From JANSYA01 sp965243385 (lineage in GTDB: Bacteria; Spirochaetota; Leptospiria; Leptospirales; Leptonemataceae): a stretch of 64,000 nt of DNA. A program made the translations under genes and the position numbers. Shown here piece after piece: positions 50,856 through 59,657 of this stretch. The notes below the pieces were generated by a model. The model worked only from the letters and a program-made list of their open reading frames with translations, was not told where the DNA came from and made no database searches. The stretch is taken from NCBI GenBank assembly GCA_965243385.1, contig CBDEUV010000002.1:4092001-4156000 (forward strand). Direction: 5' to 3'. Position 1 is the first letter of the stretch. Each line of letters opens with the position of its first letter.

Positions 50856-52735
50856 GGCGATAGTTCTTCCAGAAATCGATCGTAATCGGGTTCGCTCGCG
50901 CAGGCGTAAACCGCTTTCCCCATCCGGCGCAGCGCGTCCCGGGTCGTCGGTCCGAGCGCGCAATAGTGCCAGCCGGCTTCGCGTTCGCCGCGCGCCTGCG
51001 CGTCGGGCAGCGCGCGCTCAAGGCCCGTCAAAAAGGCGGTCGCCGCTGACGGGCTGCCGAAAACCACCATTGCGCGCCGGGGCAGGCGGGTATACTCGGC
51101 GGCCTCCGGTACCCGGGTTTCGGTCCGATACAGACTGAGTTTCAGCGTGGCGACGCCGTGATCGAATAAAATTTCGTAAAAATCTTCGCGGCCCTTCTCC
51201 GCGGTCAACGCGAGAATCGCATCGAAACGCGGTTGCTGCTCTGCGACCAGGTTCGCCAGACCCGCGCCCGTGCCGTCGGGGCTTAGCAGGTCGGCTTCGG
51301 CTCCCAGCGCGTCTCGCAGAGCGTCGGCGGTCTTCTGGCCGACCACGCCCCATTCGACCCCGTCCAGACTGTGCCCGGTTTCGCGGATCAAATTCGCCAG
51401 GGCCTCGACGCCCGCGGTGCTGAAAACGGCAAGCAATCGGCGAGCGCCCGCGGTCTGGCCCATCATCCAGTTGTCGAAGTCTTTGCCGACCCGGGAGTCT
51501 TCGCTGAAGGTCTCGACGGTCGAAAGCAGCGGCAGGGTCGTCAGTTCCAATCGCGCATGCCGCGCCCGCAGTTCTTCCAGTCGATCGGCCTTGCCGGTGA
51601 TTATGATTGGCACCTGATTTTTGATTTCGCGCACGATGCTATCGCGCAGTTCGTGGGCGTCGACGCCGTGCCGGCGAATCGAAAACGAATGACCGCTGCG
51701 ATTGTCCTCGGCTTCGCCGCCCAGGAAAACGTACGCCGTGAGTTCGTTTGAATATTCATGCGCTTCTGAATTCTCGCGCTCAGCTTCGCGCCCGGGATGC
51801 GATGCTTCCAGTCGACAATGCGCGCCGAGCGGTAGATGACAGCCGCCTTCGAGCGCCTTTAAGATGCCGCGTTCTACGTCTAAACACGCTTCCAGCTGCG
51901 AATCGTGAAGATGCGAGAGTATTCCGCGAATGCGCTGGTCGTCCTCGCGACACTGGATTGCGAGCGCTCCCTGGGCCGGGGCGGGCGGAAAAAGATCTAC
52001 GGGCAGCGGACGAATCTCAAGGCGATCGAGCAGTTCCTGCATTTCCGGATTCGCCTCAAAAAAGCCCGCGGCGCGCAGGCGTTCGATTCCCGCGCGGGCC
52101 AGCAGAATGGCGTCGGGGCGCGCGGGATCGTCCGGATCCAGAAAGAGTTTCTTGATCCGCGTTGGCACGTTGCCGCGCAGATCGATGCATTCCAGATGCG
52201 GCCAGTGATATTTGAGTAAGGCGGTGCGCCGGACGGAAGAGGTGCCGATGCGCAGTCGCGGATTCGCGTTCGTCGTTTCGCTACTGTCCGTGATGAACGG
52301 CGCCGTTTCGCTCGCCAGGCGTTCACGCAAAAATAGAATCGAATCTTCGGCGTCGACCCGTTCGGGAATCGCGGCGATGCACAATCCCTCCGGCATAATC
52401 GACGGCAGATCTTTGTACGAATGCACCGCCAGGTCCACGCGCTTTTCGAGCAGCGCGTCTTCCAGTTCCTTCGTAAACACGCCTTTGCGATCGACCGCAG
52501 TCGTCCCGGCGCCGCCTTTCGCCCCCGAATCGGCCTGTGCGCCGACCTGCGCGAGCGGTACGTCCAGGATCCGATCGCCGCGAGTCTGGATGATTTCAAT
52601 GTCGACTGCGATTTCGCCGTCGAATACCGGCAGCGAACGCAGGCGCCCGGCGACGTAACGCGACTGTGCGAGGGCCAGGTCGGAGCCGCGGCTGCCGATG
52701 ATGATCCCTTGAGTGCTGGAAATTGTTTCGCTCAA
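50852..52735 (-). CDS. hemCD: Fused porphobilinogen deaminase / uroporphyrinogen-III synthase
   Basis: One 627-residue protein for two successive steps. Residues 1-325 are HemC: GSRGSDLALAQSRYVAGRL, KGVFTKELEDALLEKRVDLAVHSYKDLP, RIGTSSVRRTALL, and dipyrromethane cofactor Cys in EGGCHLPLGAHC. From about residue 365 onward the chain is HemD, a much less conserved domain, with IITGKADRLEELRARHARLE and VFGSPSAATAFLTGL. The HemC-HemD fusion is known from Leptospira. It overlaps hemA and hemL by 4 bp on each side. Confidence 0.95.
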   Translation of the reverse strand: MSETISSTQGIIIGSRGSDLALAQSRYVAGRLRSLPVFDGEIAVDIEIIQTRGDRILDVPLAQVGAQADSGAKGGAGTTAVDRKGVFTKELEDALLEKRVDLAVHSYKDLPSIMPEGLCIAAIPERVDAEDSILFLRERLASETAPFITDSSETTNANPRLRIGTSSVRRTALLKYHWPHLECIDLRGNVPTRIKKLFLDPDDPARPDAILLARAGIERLRAAGFFEANPEMQELLDRLEIRPLPVDLFPPAPAQGALAIQCREDDQRIRGILSHLHDSQLEACLDVERGILKALEGGCHLPLGAHCRLEASHPGREAERENSEAHEYSNELTAYVFLGGEAEDNRSGHSFSIRRHGVDAHELRDSIVREIKNQVPIIITGKADRLEELRARHARLELTTLPLLSTVETFSEDSRVGKDFDNWMMGQTAGARRLLAVFSTAGVEALANLIRETGHSLDGVEWGVVGQKTADALRDALGAEADLLSPDGTGAGLANLVAEQQPRFDAILALTAEKGREDFYEILFDHGVATLKLSLYRTETRVPEAAEYTRLPRRAMVVFGSPSAATAFLTGLERALPDAQARGEREAGWHYCALGPTTRDALRRMGKAVYACASEPDYDRFLEELSP

Positions 52736-54180
52736 AAGGACTGCTGAGAATTTCGGAAATTCTGGGAATTCGTCTGAGGGGGCGCGGTCGACCGATCACG
52801 ATCGACGTCGATGCGGTCGGTGGGCGGAAAGAGCTGCATCAAATCCGCAGGGGCTTCGCATGCGTCCGCGTCGCTTTCGGTTCCGCCGTAGTAGTGGCGC
52901 AGTACGTCTTCCAGTCCCTGACGGTGCAGGCGATTCAGTGCGCGGTTCGCCCGAATCGCCCAATCGTACAACACCCGGCGATCGCGCGCGCTCAGATGGC
53001 TCAGGCGATCTTCGAGTAAATCGTCGAGATGGCGACGAGACGTATTACGCACGTCCTTCTGCAGGCGGGTCATGACCGGGCTGCTCAGGTCCGCGATCAT
53101 CTGCGCGTTCAGGCGAAAGAGAATATCATCGATTAACAGATCGGCTTCGGCTGCGGCCAGCTGACGGCGACGCCGATTTTCGGCGAGCTCTTCGCGCATC
53201 GAATCCATGTGAATGACTTCGACGCCCTGCAATTCTTCGCAGGCCGGGTCCACGTCGCGGGGCAGAGCCATATCGATTAAAATTAAATCGCGGATTTCGT
53301 TCTCGGCGGTCTCTTCATCGTTCGCGTCTGCGTTTAAGGCCGAAAGCGACGCGATGATTTCCGGTGTTAAGAATGCGTCGTTGCGCGAAGTCGCCGTGAC
53401 CAGACCGGCAAGGGGACCGACGCTCTCGGGCGCGTTCAGGAATTCGTCGAATGAAACCACGCGGGTTTCCACGGAAGCGCTCAGGGTCTCCGCGAGCTCC
53501 TGGACTTTCTCCGGCGTGCGATTGATCAATACGAGCGGGCAGCCCATTTTCGCCAGATAGCGCGCGGACTGCTGGCTCATCGGACCGGAGCCGATAATGC
53601 CGATGCGATCGACCGCAGTTTCACCGCTCCGGCCCAGACCCGAGTCGCGGCGATGGCGACGTCCCAGACGTTCGGCGAGTTTACCGGTGGCCAGAGTCGC
53701 GACAGATAGCGGCAGATGATTGAGCGGGATGCGCGAACGAATTTCGCGCGATTCGCGAAAGAGGCTCTGAAATAACAATTTCAATCGCTTGTCGAGTGCG
53801 ACCGCGGATTCGAAGCTCTCTTTGAGTTGCGCGCGAATTTCGGTTTCGCCGAGCACCATCGATTCCAGGCCCGCGGACAGACGAAGCAGATGGCGAATCG
53901 CGCCGTTGCCCGAAAGAAAGCTGGGGCGCAGTCCCGGACGCAGGCGGGGCATGACGTCCGTGAATTCAACGGCGAAGTTACCGTGCAGATTGCAGTCGGA
54001 TAGAGTATAGATGACCTCGACCCGGTTGCATGTGGAAAGAAAGATGAAGCCGCCCAGCGCCGGCAGGCGGGAGTGCAGCTGTTCGTACACATCTTCCGGG
54101 CGGACTTCTTTCCAGGGCACTACCCCGGACAGATCGCCCGCTTCTTCGAAGCTCAGTATTACGCAGCCAATGTGATCCAT
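52732..54180 (-). CDS. hemA: Glutamyl-tRNA reductase
   Basis: First committed step of the C5 heme pathway. The catalytic Cys lies in GGFIFLSTCNRVEVIY (about residue 51), the tRNA/allosteric region in SAGLESMVLGETEIRAQLKESF, and the NADPH fold in RIGIIGSGPMSQQSARYLAKMG. The protein (482 residues) is longer than usual because of inserts after NRTPEKVQE and an extended C-terminus. It is the first gene of the operon. Confidence 0.95.
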   Translation of the reverse strand: MDHIGCVILSFEEAGDLSGVVPWKEVRPEDVYEQLHSRLPALGGFIFLSTCNRVEVIYTLSDCNLHGNFAVEFTDVMPRLRPGLRPSFLSGNGAIRHLLRLSAGLESMVLGETEIRAQLKESFESAVALDKRLKLLFQSLFRESREIRSRIPLNHLPLSVATLATGKLAERLGRRHRRDSGLGRSGETAVDRIGIIGSGPMSQQSARYLAKMGCPLVLINRTPEKVQELAETLSASVETRVVSFDEFLNAPESVGPLAGLVTATSRNDAFLTPEIIASLSALNADANDEETAENEIRDLILIDMALPRDVDPACEELQGVEVIHMDSMREELAENRRRRQLAAAEADLLIDDILFRLNAQMIADLSSPVMTRLQKDVRNTSRRHLDDLLEDRLSHLSARDRRVLYDWAIRANRALNRLHRQGLEDVLRHYYGGTESDADACEAPADLMQLFPPTDRIDVDRDRSTAPPQTNSQNFRNSQQSF

Positions 54181-54326
54181 TCAGAATTAATGCGGCTTCT
54201 TTCGGCCCGTGGCACTATACTGTGCTTCAAGACCTCACCGCCGATCGCGCGGCTTCCCGCGTCCGACCAGAACAGCAATCAAGCGATTCTGGACTACCCT
54301 ATTACAGCACCGATCGCCATAGGATT

Positions 54327-54342
54327 TGTCAGGAAGATGTCA
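54327..54342 (-). promoter_or_regulatory. HemR recognition site (hem box) upstream of hemA
   Basis: On the minus strand the sequence reads TGACA-TCTTCC-TGACA, an exact match to the direct-repeat TGACA-N6-TGACA box described for HemR of Leptospira. It is 147 bp upstream of the hemA ATG and in the same orientation. Ten specified bases would be expected about once per half megabase by chance. Confidence 0.75.
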
Positions 54343-54366
54343 CGCCTGGCGCATTTGAGAAGCAAA

Positions 54367-54381
54367 TGAGATTCATTCTCG
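54367..54381. promoter_or_regulatory. Fur-like box between hemA and the EamA transporter gene
   Basis: TGAGATT-C-ATTCTCG matches the 7-1-7 Fur consensus TGATAAT-N-ATTATCA at 10 of 14 positions. It lies 25 bp beyond the hem box, in the shared upstream region of the divergent hemA and EamA genes. Iron control is an inference. Confidence 0.35.
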
Positions 54382-54482
54382 ATTGTGGCGCGGCCGCTGC
54401 GGCTCCGTAATCGCATTCGCTTTCGCTTTCGCGTCGCCGATCCAGCTGGACCGGACCGGGCGCCGCGGCGACCTGACAGTTT

Positions 54483-55409
54483 ATGGAGGGGGGATCAGTT
54501 CGGCTGCTGGGTCGCTATCGCGCGGATTTCTTCTTATTAATGTGCACCCTGCTGTGGGGCGGCACCTTCCTGGCGATCAAGCTGGTCCTGGTCGCCACTC
54601 CGCCCATGTTTCTCGTGGCGGTGCGGTTTTCGGCGGCGGCTCTGATCTATCTCTGCGTCTTCCATCGTGCGATCGTCCAGGCCAGCCGGCGTGACGTCCT
54701 GCGCGGCATCTTGCTGGGCCTCTTTCTTTTGGGCGGCTTCGGCTTTCAGACCCTGGGACTGCAGCACACCAGTATTTCGCGCTCGGCCTTTATCACGCAG
54801 TTGATCGTCGTATTCACTCCGGTCATTCAGTGGTTGCTATTTCGGCGGCTGCCGCGCCGCACGACCGTGCTGGGGATCGGCGTCGTACTGGCGGGCATGT
54901 ACTTGTTAACTTCGCCGGGCGGTGAGGCGGAATTGAATTACGGCGACTGGTTGACTCTGCTCTGCGCGATCAGCTTCAGCCTGTACATCGTCTTCGTGGA
55001 TCGCTACGGCACCCGCGAAAACGCCGCGGCACTGAGTTTCGATCAGACGCTATTTGTCGGCGCCTTCGCCTGGCTGTTTGCGGTCGGTCTGGAATTCGAT
55101 ACCCTGCCCGACACGCTGCGCATGGATTTCCTGCTGGGGCTGCTCTATCTCGCGCCACTGGGGACGAACCTGGTGGTTTACTGGCAAACGCGCTGGCAGC
55201 CCGAAACGACTCCGGCCCGCGCGGCGGTGATCTTCGCCATGGAACCGGTGTTCGCCACGCTCTTCGCTGTTGCCTTCGCCGACGAGTTTTTGAATCTGCG
55301 CAGCGCTTTCGGCGCGCTGGTGATTCTGGCCGGCATGCTGATCAGCGAACTGGGGCCGGCGATTATCGCCCGGCGGGATCGGGCGCGGCCAGCCGCGGCG
55401 TCCGACTGA
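54483..55409 (+). CDS. EamA-family (DMT) transporter
   Basis: A 308-residue, ten-TM transporter with the duplicated EamA domain: LLMCTLLWGGTFLAIKLVLVATPPMFLVAVRFSAAALIYL in the first half and YLAPLGTNLVVYWQTRWQPETTPARAAVIFAMEPVFATLFA in the second. Substrate unknown. It is divergent from the heme operon and shares its regulatory region. The last 47 bp overlap the next gene on the other strand. Confidence 0.92.
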   Translation: MEGGSVRLLGRYRADFFLLMCTLLWGGTFLAIKLVLVATPPMFLVAVRFSAAALIYLCVFHRAIVQASRRDVLRGILLGLFLLGGFGFQTLGLQHTSISRSAFITQLIVVFTPVIQWLLFRRLPRRTTVLGIGVVLAGMYLLTSPGGEAELNYGDWLTLLCAISFSLYIVFVDRYGTRENAAALSFDQTLFVGAFAWLFAVGLEFDTLPDTLRMDFLLGLLYLAPLGTNLVVYWQTRWQPETTPARAAVIFAMEPVFATLFAVAFADEFLNLRSAFGALVILAGMLISELGPAIIARRDRARPAAASD

Positions 55410-56535
55410 GCTCGTCCGTTTCGCCGCCGGTGATTTCGCGCAGGCGGACGACGCAACGCGCGCCCACGCCGCTCAGGGCCTTTGTTTTTCCGGTTCGCAG
55501 CAAGCGCCTGGCGATTGCTTTCGCTTTCGCACCGGTATCTGCACTGGCACTGGCTTGAAGCGTGGCCAGGGCGCTGCGATTCCAGAGCGCGGCGGGCGGG
55601 GGCGTATCCGCTTTTTTAAGCGCGAGCGCGCGACCGCTTTTCGAGTCCGAACGCAGCGCCCTGGGCAGAATGGTGCACGCTCGAAGGGGCGGCAAACCGC
55701 CCCGGCGTTCTTCGAGTTGCCACATGGCCTGCAGGCAGGCGAAGACGTCTTCGCATTCGATCGCGAAACGATACGCAGGGCGATTGTCGTCGGTTGCGAG
55801 ATGCTCCCAGAAGATGTAGTCGCCCCGTGCGAAGGTCGCCGCGCTTTGCAGGGCCCGGGCCGGCCCGAAGCTTCGGTAGTGCGTCGTGAGCTGCAGCGCG
55901 CCGTCGCGGCGTAGATCGCGCAATTCGGCGCCGATGAATTCCTGCAGCGCTTCCCTGTCCGCCGGATTGTCGTTCACCAGCAGCAATTCCGCGGTGCCGC
56001 TGAGTCCGGCGCCCAGCAGAAAATCCCGCCAATGGCGCAGGCGCGCCTGCACGCAAGGCGAAGCAATCGCCGGGGCGGGCAGTACGATGCTCAATGATTT
56101 GCGTTCGCTATCCCGTCCGGCGAATAGCGGTTTGCGAAAGACGGCCACGTGCGCTCCGCGGCGATTCGCCTTTTTTTCGATTCGTAGCGGCAGCGCTTCG
56201 GGGGCGCCGAAATAGATCAGTTCCAGTCCGTTGCCCGTGGCGACTTCTTTCAGCGCGCGCTTGATCGTCCGGCTGGCGCGGGTTTCGAGAATGGCCACGC
56301 CGCCGCCGTCGAGTTTCGCGAAGAGCGGGACGGCTTCGCGCGGTTTTCGCGGCGCGTCCATACCCACCACGTACATCGCGTCCAGACTGAGCGCGCCGCT
56401 TGCGTCCACGCTGCGGATTTCGAAATCCGCTTCGCGTATGTCCAGGTGCTCGGGGCCCATCGCGTTCGACACGGCGATGCGTCGACTCCAGGCCGGCGCG
56501 AAGTACAGCAGGATTTCTTTTTGCGTGGGGTTCAT
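55363..56535 (-). CDS. Glycosyltransferase-like protein of unknown function
   Basis: A 390-residue soluble protein. The central part (SLSIVLPAPA, then AELLLVNDNPADREALQEFI, then GDYIFWEHLATDD) looks like the GT-A fold of family 2 glycosyltransferases, but the clear DxD motif is missing. The N-terminal 150 residues are different and unassigned. It overlaps the EamA gene tail to tail. Confidence 0.6.
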   Translation of the reverse strand: MNPTQKEILLYFAPAWSRRIAVSNAMGPEHLDIREADFEIRSVDASGALSLDAMYVVGMDAPRKPREAVPLFAKLDGGGVAILETRASRTIKRALKEVATGNGLELIYFGAPEALPLRIEKKANRRGAHVAVFRKPLFAGRDSERKSLSIVLPAPAIASPCVQARLRHWRDFLLGAGLSGTAELLLVNDNPADREALQEFIGAELRDLRRDGALQLTTHYRSFGPARALQSAATFARGDYIFWEHLATDDNRPAYRFAIECEDVFACLQAMWQLEERRGGLPPLRACTILPRALRSDSKSGRALALKKADTPPPAALWNRSALATLQASASADTGAKAKAIARRLLRTGKTKALSGVGARCVVRLREITGGETDELSRTPRLAAPDPAGR

Positions 56536-56577
56536 GATTTATGAATCACCCGCGGGCGAGAAGTCCGCCCGGATGGC

Positions 56578-57039
56578 TCAAGAACCCGACTCTGGATCCT
56601 GTGCGGCGTCGCGTAAATGCAAAATATAACGCGCAATCGAACGGCGGTCGTCCGCTTTGATATGCCGGTAGGATTGCATGAGCGTGCCGGGCACGCCGGT
56701 TTCGAGGGTGCGCGCGATGGCGGCTTCGCTCGCGCCCTGCCGGTAGCCGGCGGTTTCCAGCAGATTGCGGGGCGGAGGATTCAGGCCGGCGCCCGCGGGT
56801 CCGTCGCCTTTGCCCTGCACGCCGTGGCAGGTTTCACAGCCGTTCGCCCGGTAGAGCGTGCGGCCGGCCTGCAATTCGGCGGACAGCTCCGTTTTAGTTT
56901 CGATTTTCGCCAGACCGTTGTCAGTAGGTTGCTGGGGCACGTCCGGTCCGCACGCCGCGGCCGCGACGAATACGCAAAACGCGCCGGCCAGCGTAATCGT
57001 CGCACGACAGGAAACGGAGAAACGTTTGTGAAAACTCAT
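56578..57039 (-). CDS. Lipoprotein c-type cytochrome
   Basis: The signal ITLAGAFCVFVAAAAC has a lipobox, and the mature domain binds one heme through CETCH (about residue 70) with a distal Met in GTLMQSYRH. This is a single-heme class I cytochrome (COG2010) anchored in the membrane and used for periplasmic electron transfer. It lies between the glycosyltransferase-like gene and the pdh operon. Confidence 0.88.
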   Translation of the reverse strand: MSFHKRFSVSCRATITLAGAFCVFVAAAACGPDVPQQPTDNGLAKIETKTELSAELQAGRTLYRANGCETCHGVQGKGDGPAGAGLNPPPRNLLETAGYRQGASEAAIARTLETGVPGTLMQSYRHIKADDRRSIARYILHLRDAAQDPESGS

Positions 57040-57103
57040 GCCGGGAATGCTTGGAGCGGCCCCGGCGCTGTCAATGCGAATAATCGCGCTCTGTTGTCGC
57101 GAC

Positions 57104-58546
57104 TCAGACCAGCAGCAGATGCGGATGTTCGACGAAATTCCGGAAGCTTTCGAGAAAGCGCGCGCCTTCCGCGCCGTCGATGACGCGGTGATCGCAGCTC
57201 AAAGTGACGGTCATGGTTTTACCGGGGACCAGTTCGCCGTTTCGCACAACCGGCTTTTCAATGAGTCCGCCGATCGCCATCAGCGCCGCTTCGGGTTCGT
57301 TGATGATCGCGGAGAAATTGCTCACACCGAACATGCCGAGATTTGAAGTCGTAAAGGTGCCGTCGGTGTACTCTTCGGGCTTCAGCTTGCGGTCGCGGGC
57401 CCGCTTGCCCAGCTCGCGAATCTTCGCGGCGAGCGCGAGCAGCGGCAGTTGGTCGGCGTTGCGAACGTACGGCGTGATCAGGCCCCCGTCGATCGCAACG
57501 GCGATGCCGACGTCAACGCGGCCGTGCTGCAGCATATGATCGCCGCGCCAGGAGGAATTGCAGGTGGGATGCTTCGCCAGGGTCAACGCGCAGGCCTTGA
57601 CGATCAGATCATTGTAGCTCACGCGCGGCGGCTTGCCTTCGTCTTCATCTGGATTGTGCGCGCTTTCCAGATCGCCGTTCAAATTCTTGCGCAGCCCGAC
57701 CATCGGCTCCGCGTCGAATTCCAGAGTCAGATAAAAATGCGGGATATTGTTTTTCGCGTCGTGCAGGCGCTCGGCGATGACTTTGCGCATGCCGCTGATC
57801 TCGACTCGTTTGTCCGGTCGGGTCGGAGCAAGCCCCGCGCCGCCCTGGCCACCCGCGCCCATGCCGTTCATGACGCGCATATATTCTTTCACGTCGGATT
57901 TCGTGATGCGATTGCCCGGCCCCGAGCCCTTGACTCGACTGAGTTCGACTCCGTGTTCGTGGGCGATACGCCGTGCGAGCGGGCTCGCCAGAATGCGCCC
58001 GCTGCGATGGATCGAACGACTGTCGCCGCCGGTCTGAGAGCTCTTGCGTTCGGTGGGAATCGGGCGATCGGGATGCGCGTCGCCGACCATTGTCGCCGCC
58101 GGCGCCGCTTCTGTCGTTGCGGGAGCAGGCGAAGGCGAAGCGGTTGTCGCAGCGGCCGGTGAGGCTTGCGCCGCCGCAGATGCGGCGGGTTCGGCCGGGA
58201 CTCCCGCGCCTGGGGCCGGCATCTCCGCTTCCCCGCCGGCCGCCACGCCGGATTTCGCGGCGGCCAGCTTCTGTTCCGCTTCGGCCATCAGGTCGCTGAC
58301 TTCTTCGCCGGCCGCGCCCACAATGCCGATCGGCGCTCCGACCGGCAGGCGATCGCCTTCGCCGGCCAGTTGCACGAGCAGAATGCCTTCGTCGTACGAC
58401 TCCATCTCCATAACGGCTTTGTCGGTTTCGACTTCGGCGAGCACTTCGCCTGGTTCCACCGCGTCGCCTTTATTTTTGACCCACTTTACGAAAGTGCCTT
58501 CTTCCATAGTCGGGGAGAGCTGGGTGAGTTCGATGATGACCGCCAT
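57104..58546 (-). CDS. pdhC: Pyruvate dehydrogenase E2 (dihydrolipoamide acetyltransferase)
   Basis: Residues 1-80 are the lipoyl domain with the lipoylated Lys in EVETDKAVMEMESYDEG. An Ala/Pro/Thr-rich linker follows. The E3-binding domain (about 180-220) reads ILASPLARRIAHEHGVELSRVKGSGPGNRITKSDV. The catalytic domain ends with MTVTLSCDHRVIDGAEGARFL, which has the active-site His and Asp. It is the third gene of the pdhA-pdhB-pdhC operon; no E3 gene is visible here. Confidence 0.96.
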   Translation of the reverse strand: MAVIIELTQLSPTMEEGTFVKWVKNKGDAVEPGEVLAEVETDKAVMEMESYDEGILLVQLAGEGDRLPVGAPIGIVGAAGEEVSDLMAEAEQKLAAAKSGVAAGGEAEMPAPGAGVPAEPAASAAAQASPAAATTASPSPAPATTEAAPAATMVGDAHPDRPIPTERKSSQTGGDSRSIHRSGRILASPLARRIAHEHGVELSRVKGSGPGNRITKSDVKEYMRVMNGMGAGGQGGAGLAPTRPDKRVEISGMRKVIAERLHDAKNNIPHFYLTLEFDAEPMVGLRKNLNGDLESAHNPDEDEGKPPRVSYNDLIVKACALTLAKHPTCNSSWRGDHMLQHGRVDVGIAVAIDGGLITPYVRNADQLPLLALAAKIRELGKRARDRKLKPEEYTDGTFTTSNLGMFGVSNFSAIINEPEAALMAIGGLIEKPVVRNGELVPGKTMTVTLSCDHRVIDGAEGARFLESFRNFVEHPHLLLV

Positions 58547-58642
58547 AATTTCGTTACCTTATCTTTTTGGATATCTTAGCCGCATCGGGCAGGACTCGCG
58601 TTTCGCGACCGTCCGGCCGCCGCTACGGCGAGCCGCTTCGGT

Positions 58643-59623
58643 CTATTGCAGTAATTGCTGCACCGCCGCCATGATCTTTTCCGTCGTCGGTAGACTCGCC
58701 TTTTCCAGATTGGCCGCGTAGGGCATCGGCACGTCTTCCTGGTGCACGCGTAAAATCGGCGCGTCGAGAAAATCGAAGCAGTTGCGCTGAATCAAATCCG
58801 CGACGTGGGAACCGACCGAAGCCTGTGGCCAGCTCTCTTCGACGATCAATACGCGGTTGGTTTTACGCACGGACTCGAACATGGTCTTCTCGTCCAGCGG
58901 TCGGACGGTTCGCAGATCGACGATCTCCGGATTGATGCCGGCCTTTTCCATTTCCGGCAGCGCTTCTAAAACGAAATGATAGCCGCGCGACCAGGTGACA
59001 ATCGTCAGATCCGAACCCGGTCGTTTAATATCCGCTTCGCCGATAGGAATCAGATACTCGTGGTCGGGAACCTCGTCCATATAATTGTACATGATCTCGG
59101 ATTCCATAAAGATCACGGGGTTGTCGTTACGAATGCTGGATTTGAGCAGCCCCAGGGCGTCCTTCGGAGTCGCCGGCATCACCACGATCAGCCCCGGGCA
59201 ATGCACGTAATAGGATTCCAGCGCCTGACTGTGCTGCGCGCTTAACATGCCGCCGGCGCCGTTTGGTCCGCGAAAGACCATTGGAATCGGAAACTGCCCG
59301 CCGGACATGTACAGCATCTTCGCCGCGTTGTTAATGATCTGGTCGATGGCGACGAGACTGAAATTCCAGGTCATGAACTCGATGATCGGCCGCAGACCGC
59401 ACATGGCGGCGCCGACTCCGAGGCCCGCGAATCCCTGTTCGGATATCGGCGTGTCGACGACTCGCCCTTCGCCGAACTGCTCGAGCATTCCCTGGCTGAC
59501 CTTGTAGGCCCCCTGGTAGTGGCCGACCTCTTCGCCCATCAAAAAGACGTCCGGGTCGCGTTCCATTTCTTCGACCATCGCCCGTCGCAGGGCTTCGCGC
59601 ATACTCAGTTTGGTTGAACTCAT
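58643..59623 (-). CDS. pdhB: Pyruvate dehydrogenase E1 component, beta subunit
   Basis: The 326-residue protein has MREALRRAMVEEMERDPDVFLMGEEVGHYQGAYKVSQGMLEQFG and the usual TISEQGFAGLGVGAAMCGLRPI, and CPGLIVVMPATPKDALGLLKSSIR. It forms the alpha2-beta2 E1 with PdhA, whose stop lies 34 bp upstream. It is well conserved and full length. Confidence 0.97.
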   Translation of the reverse strand: MSSTKLSMREALRRAMVEEMERDPDVFLMGEEVGHYQGAYKVSQGMLEQFGEGRVVDTPISEQGFAGLGVGAAMCGLRPIIEFMTWNFSLVAIDQIINNAAKMLYMSGGQFPIPMVFRGPNGAGGMLSAQHSQALESYYVHCPGLIVVMPATPKDALGLLKSSIRNDNPVIFMESEIMYNYMDEVPDHEYLIPIGEADIKRPGSDLTIVTWSRGYHFVLEALPEMEKAGINPEIVDLRTVRPLDEKTMFESVRKTNRVLIVEESWPQASVGSHVADLIQRNCFDFLDAPILRVHQEDVPMPYAANLEKASLPTTEKIMAAVQQLLQ

Positions 59624-59657
59624 AGTTTCGTTTGATCCGTTCGTCTGAATTAAATCA

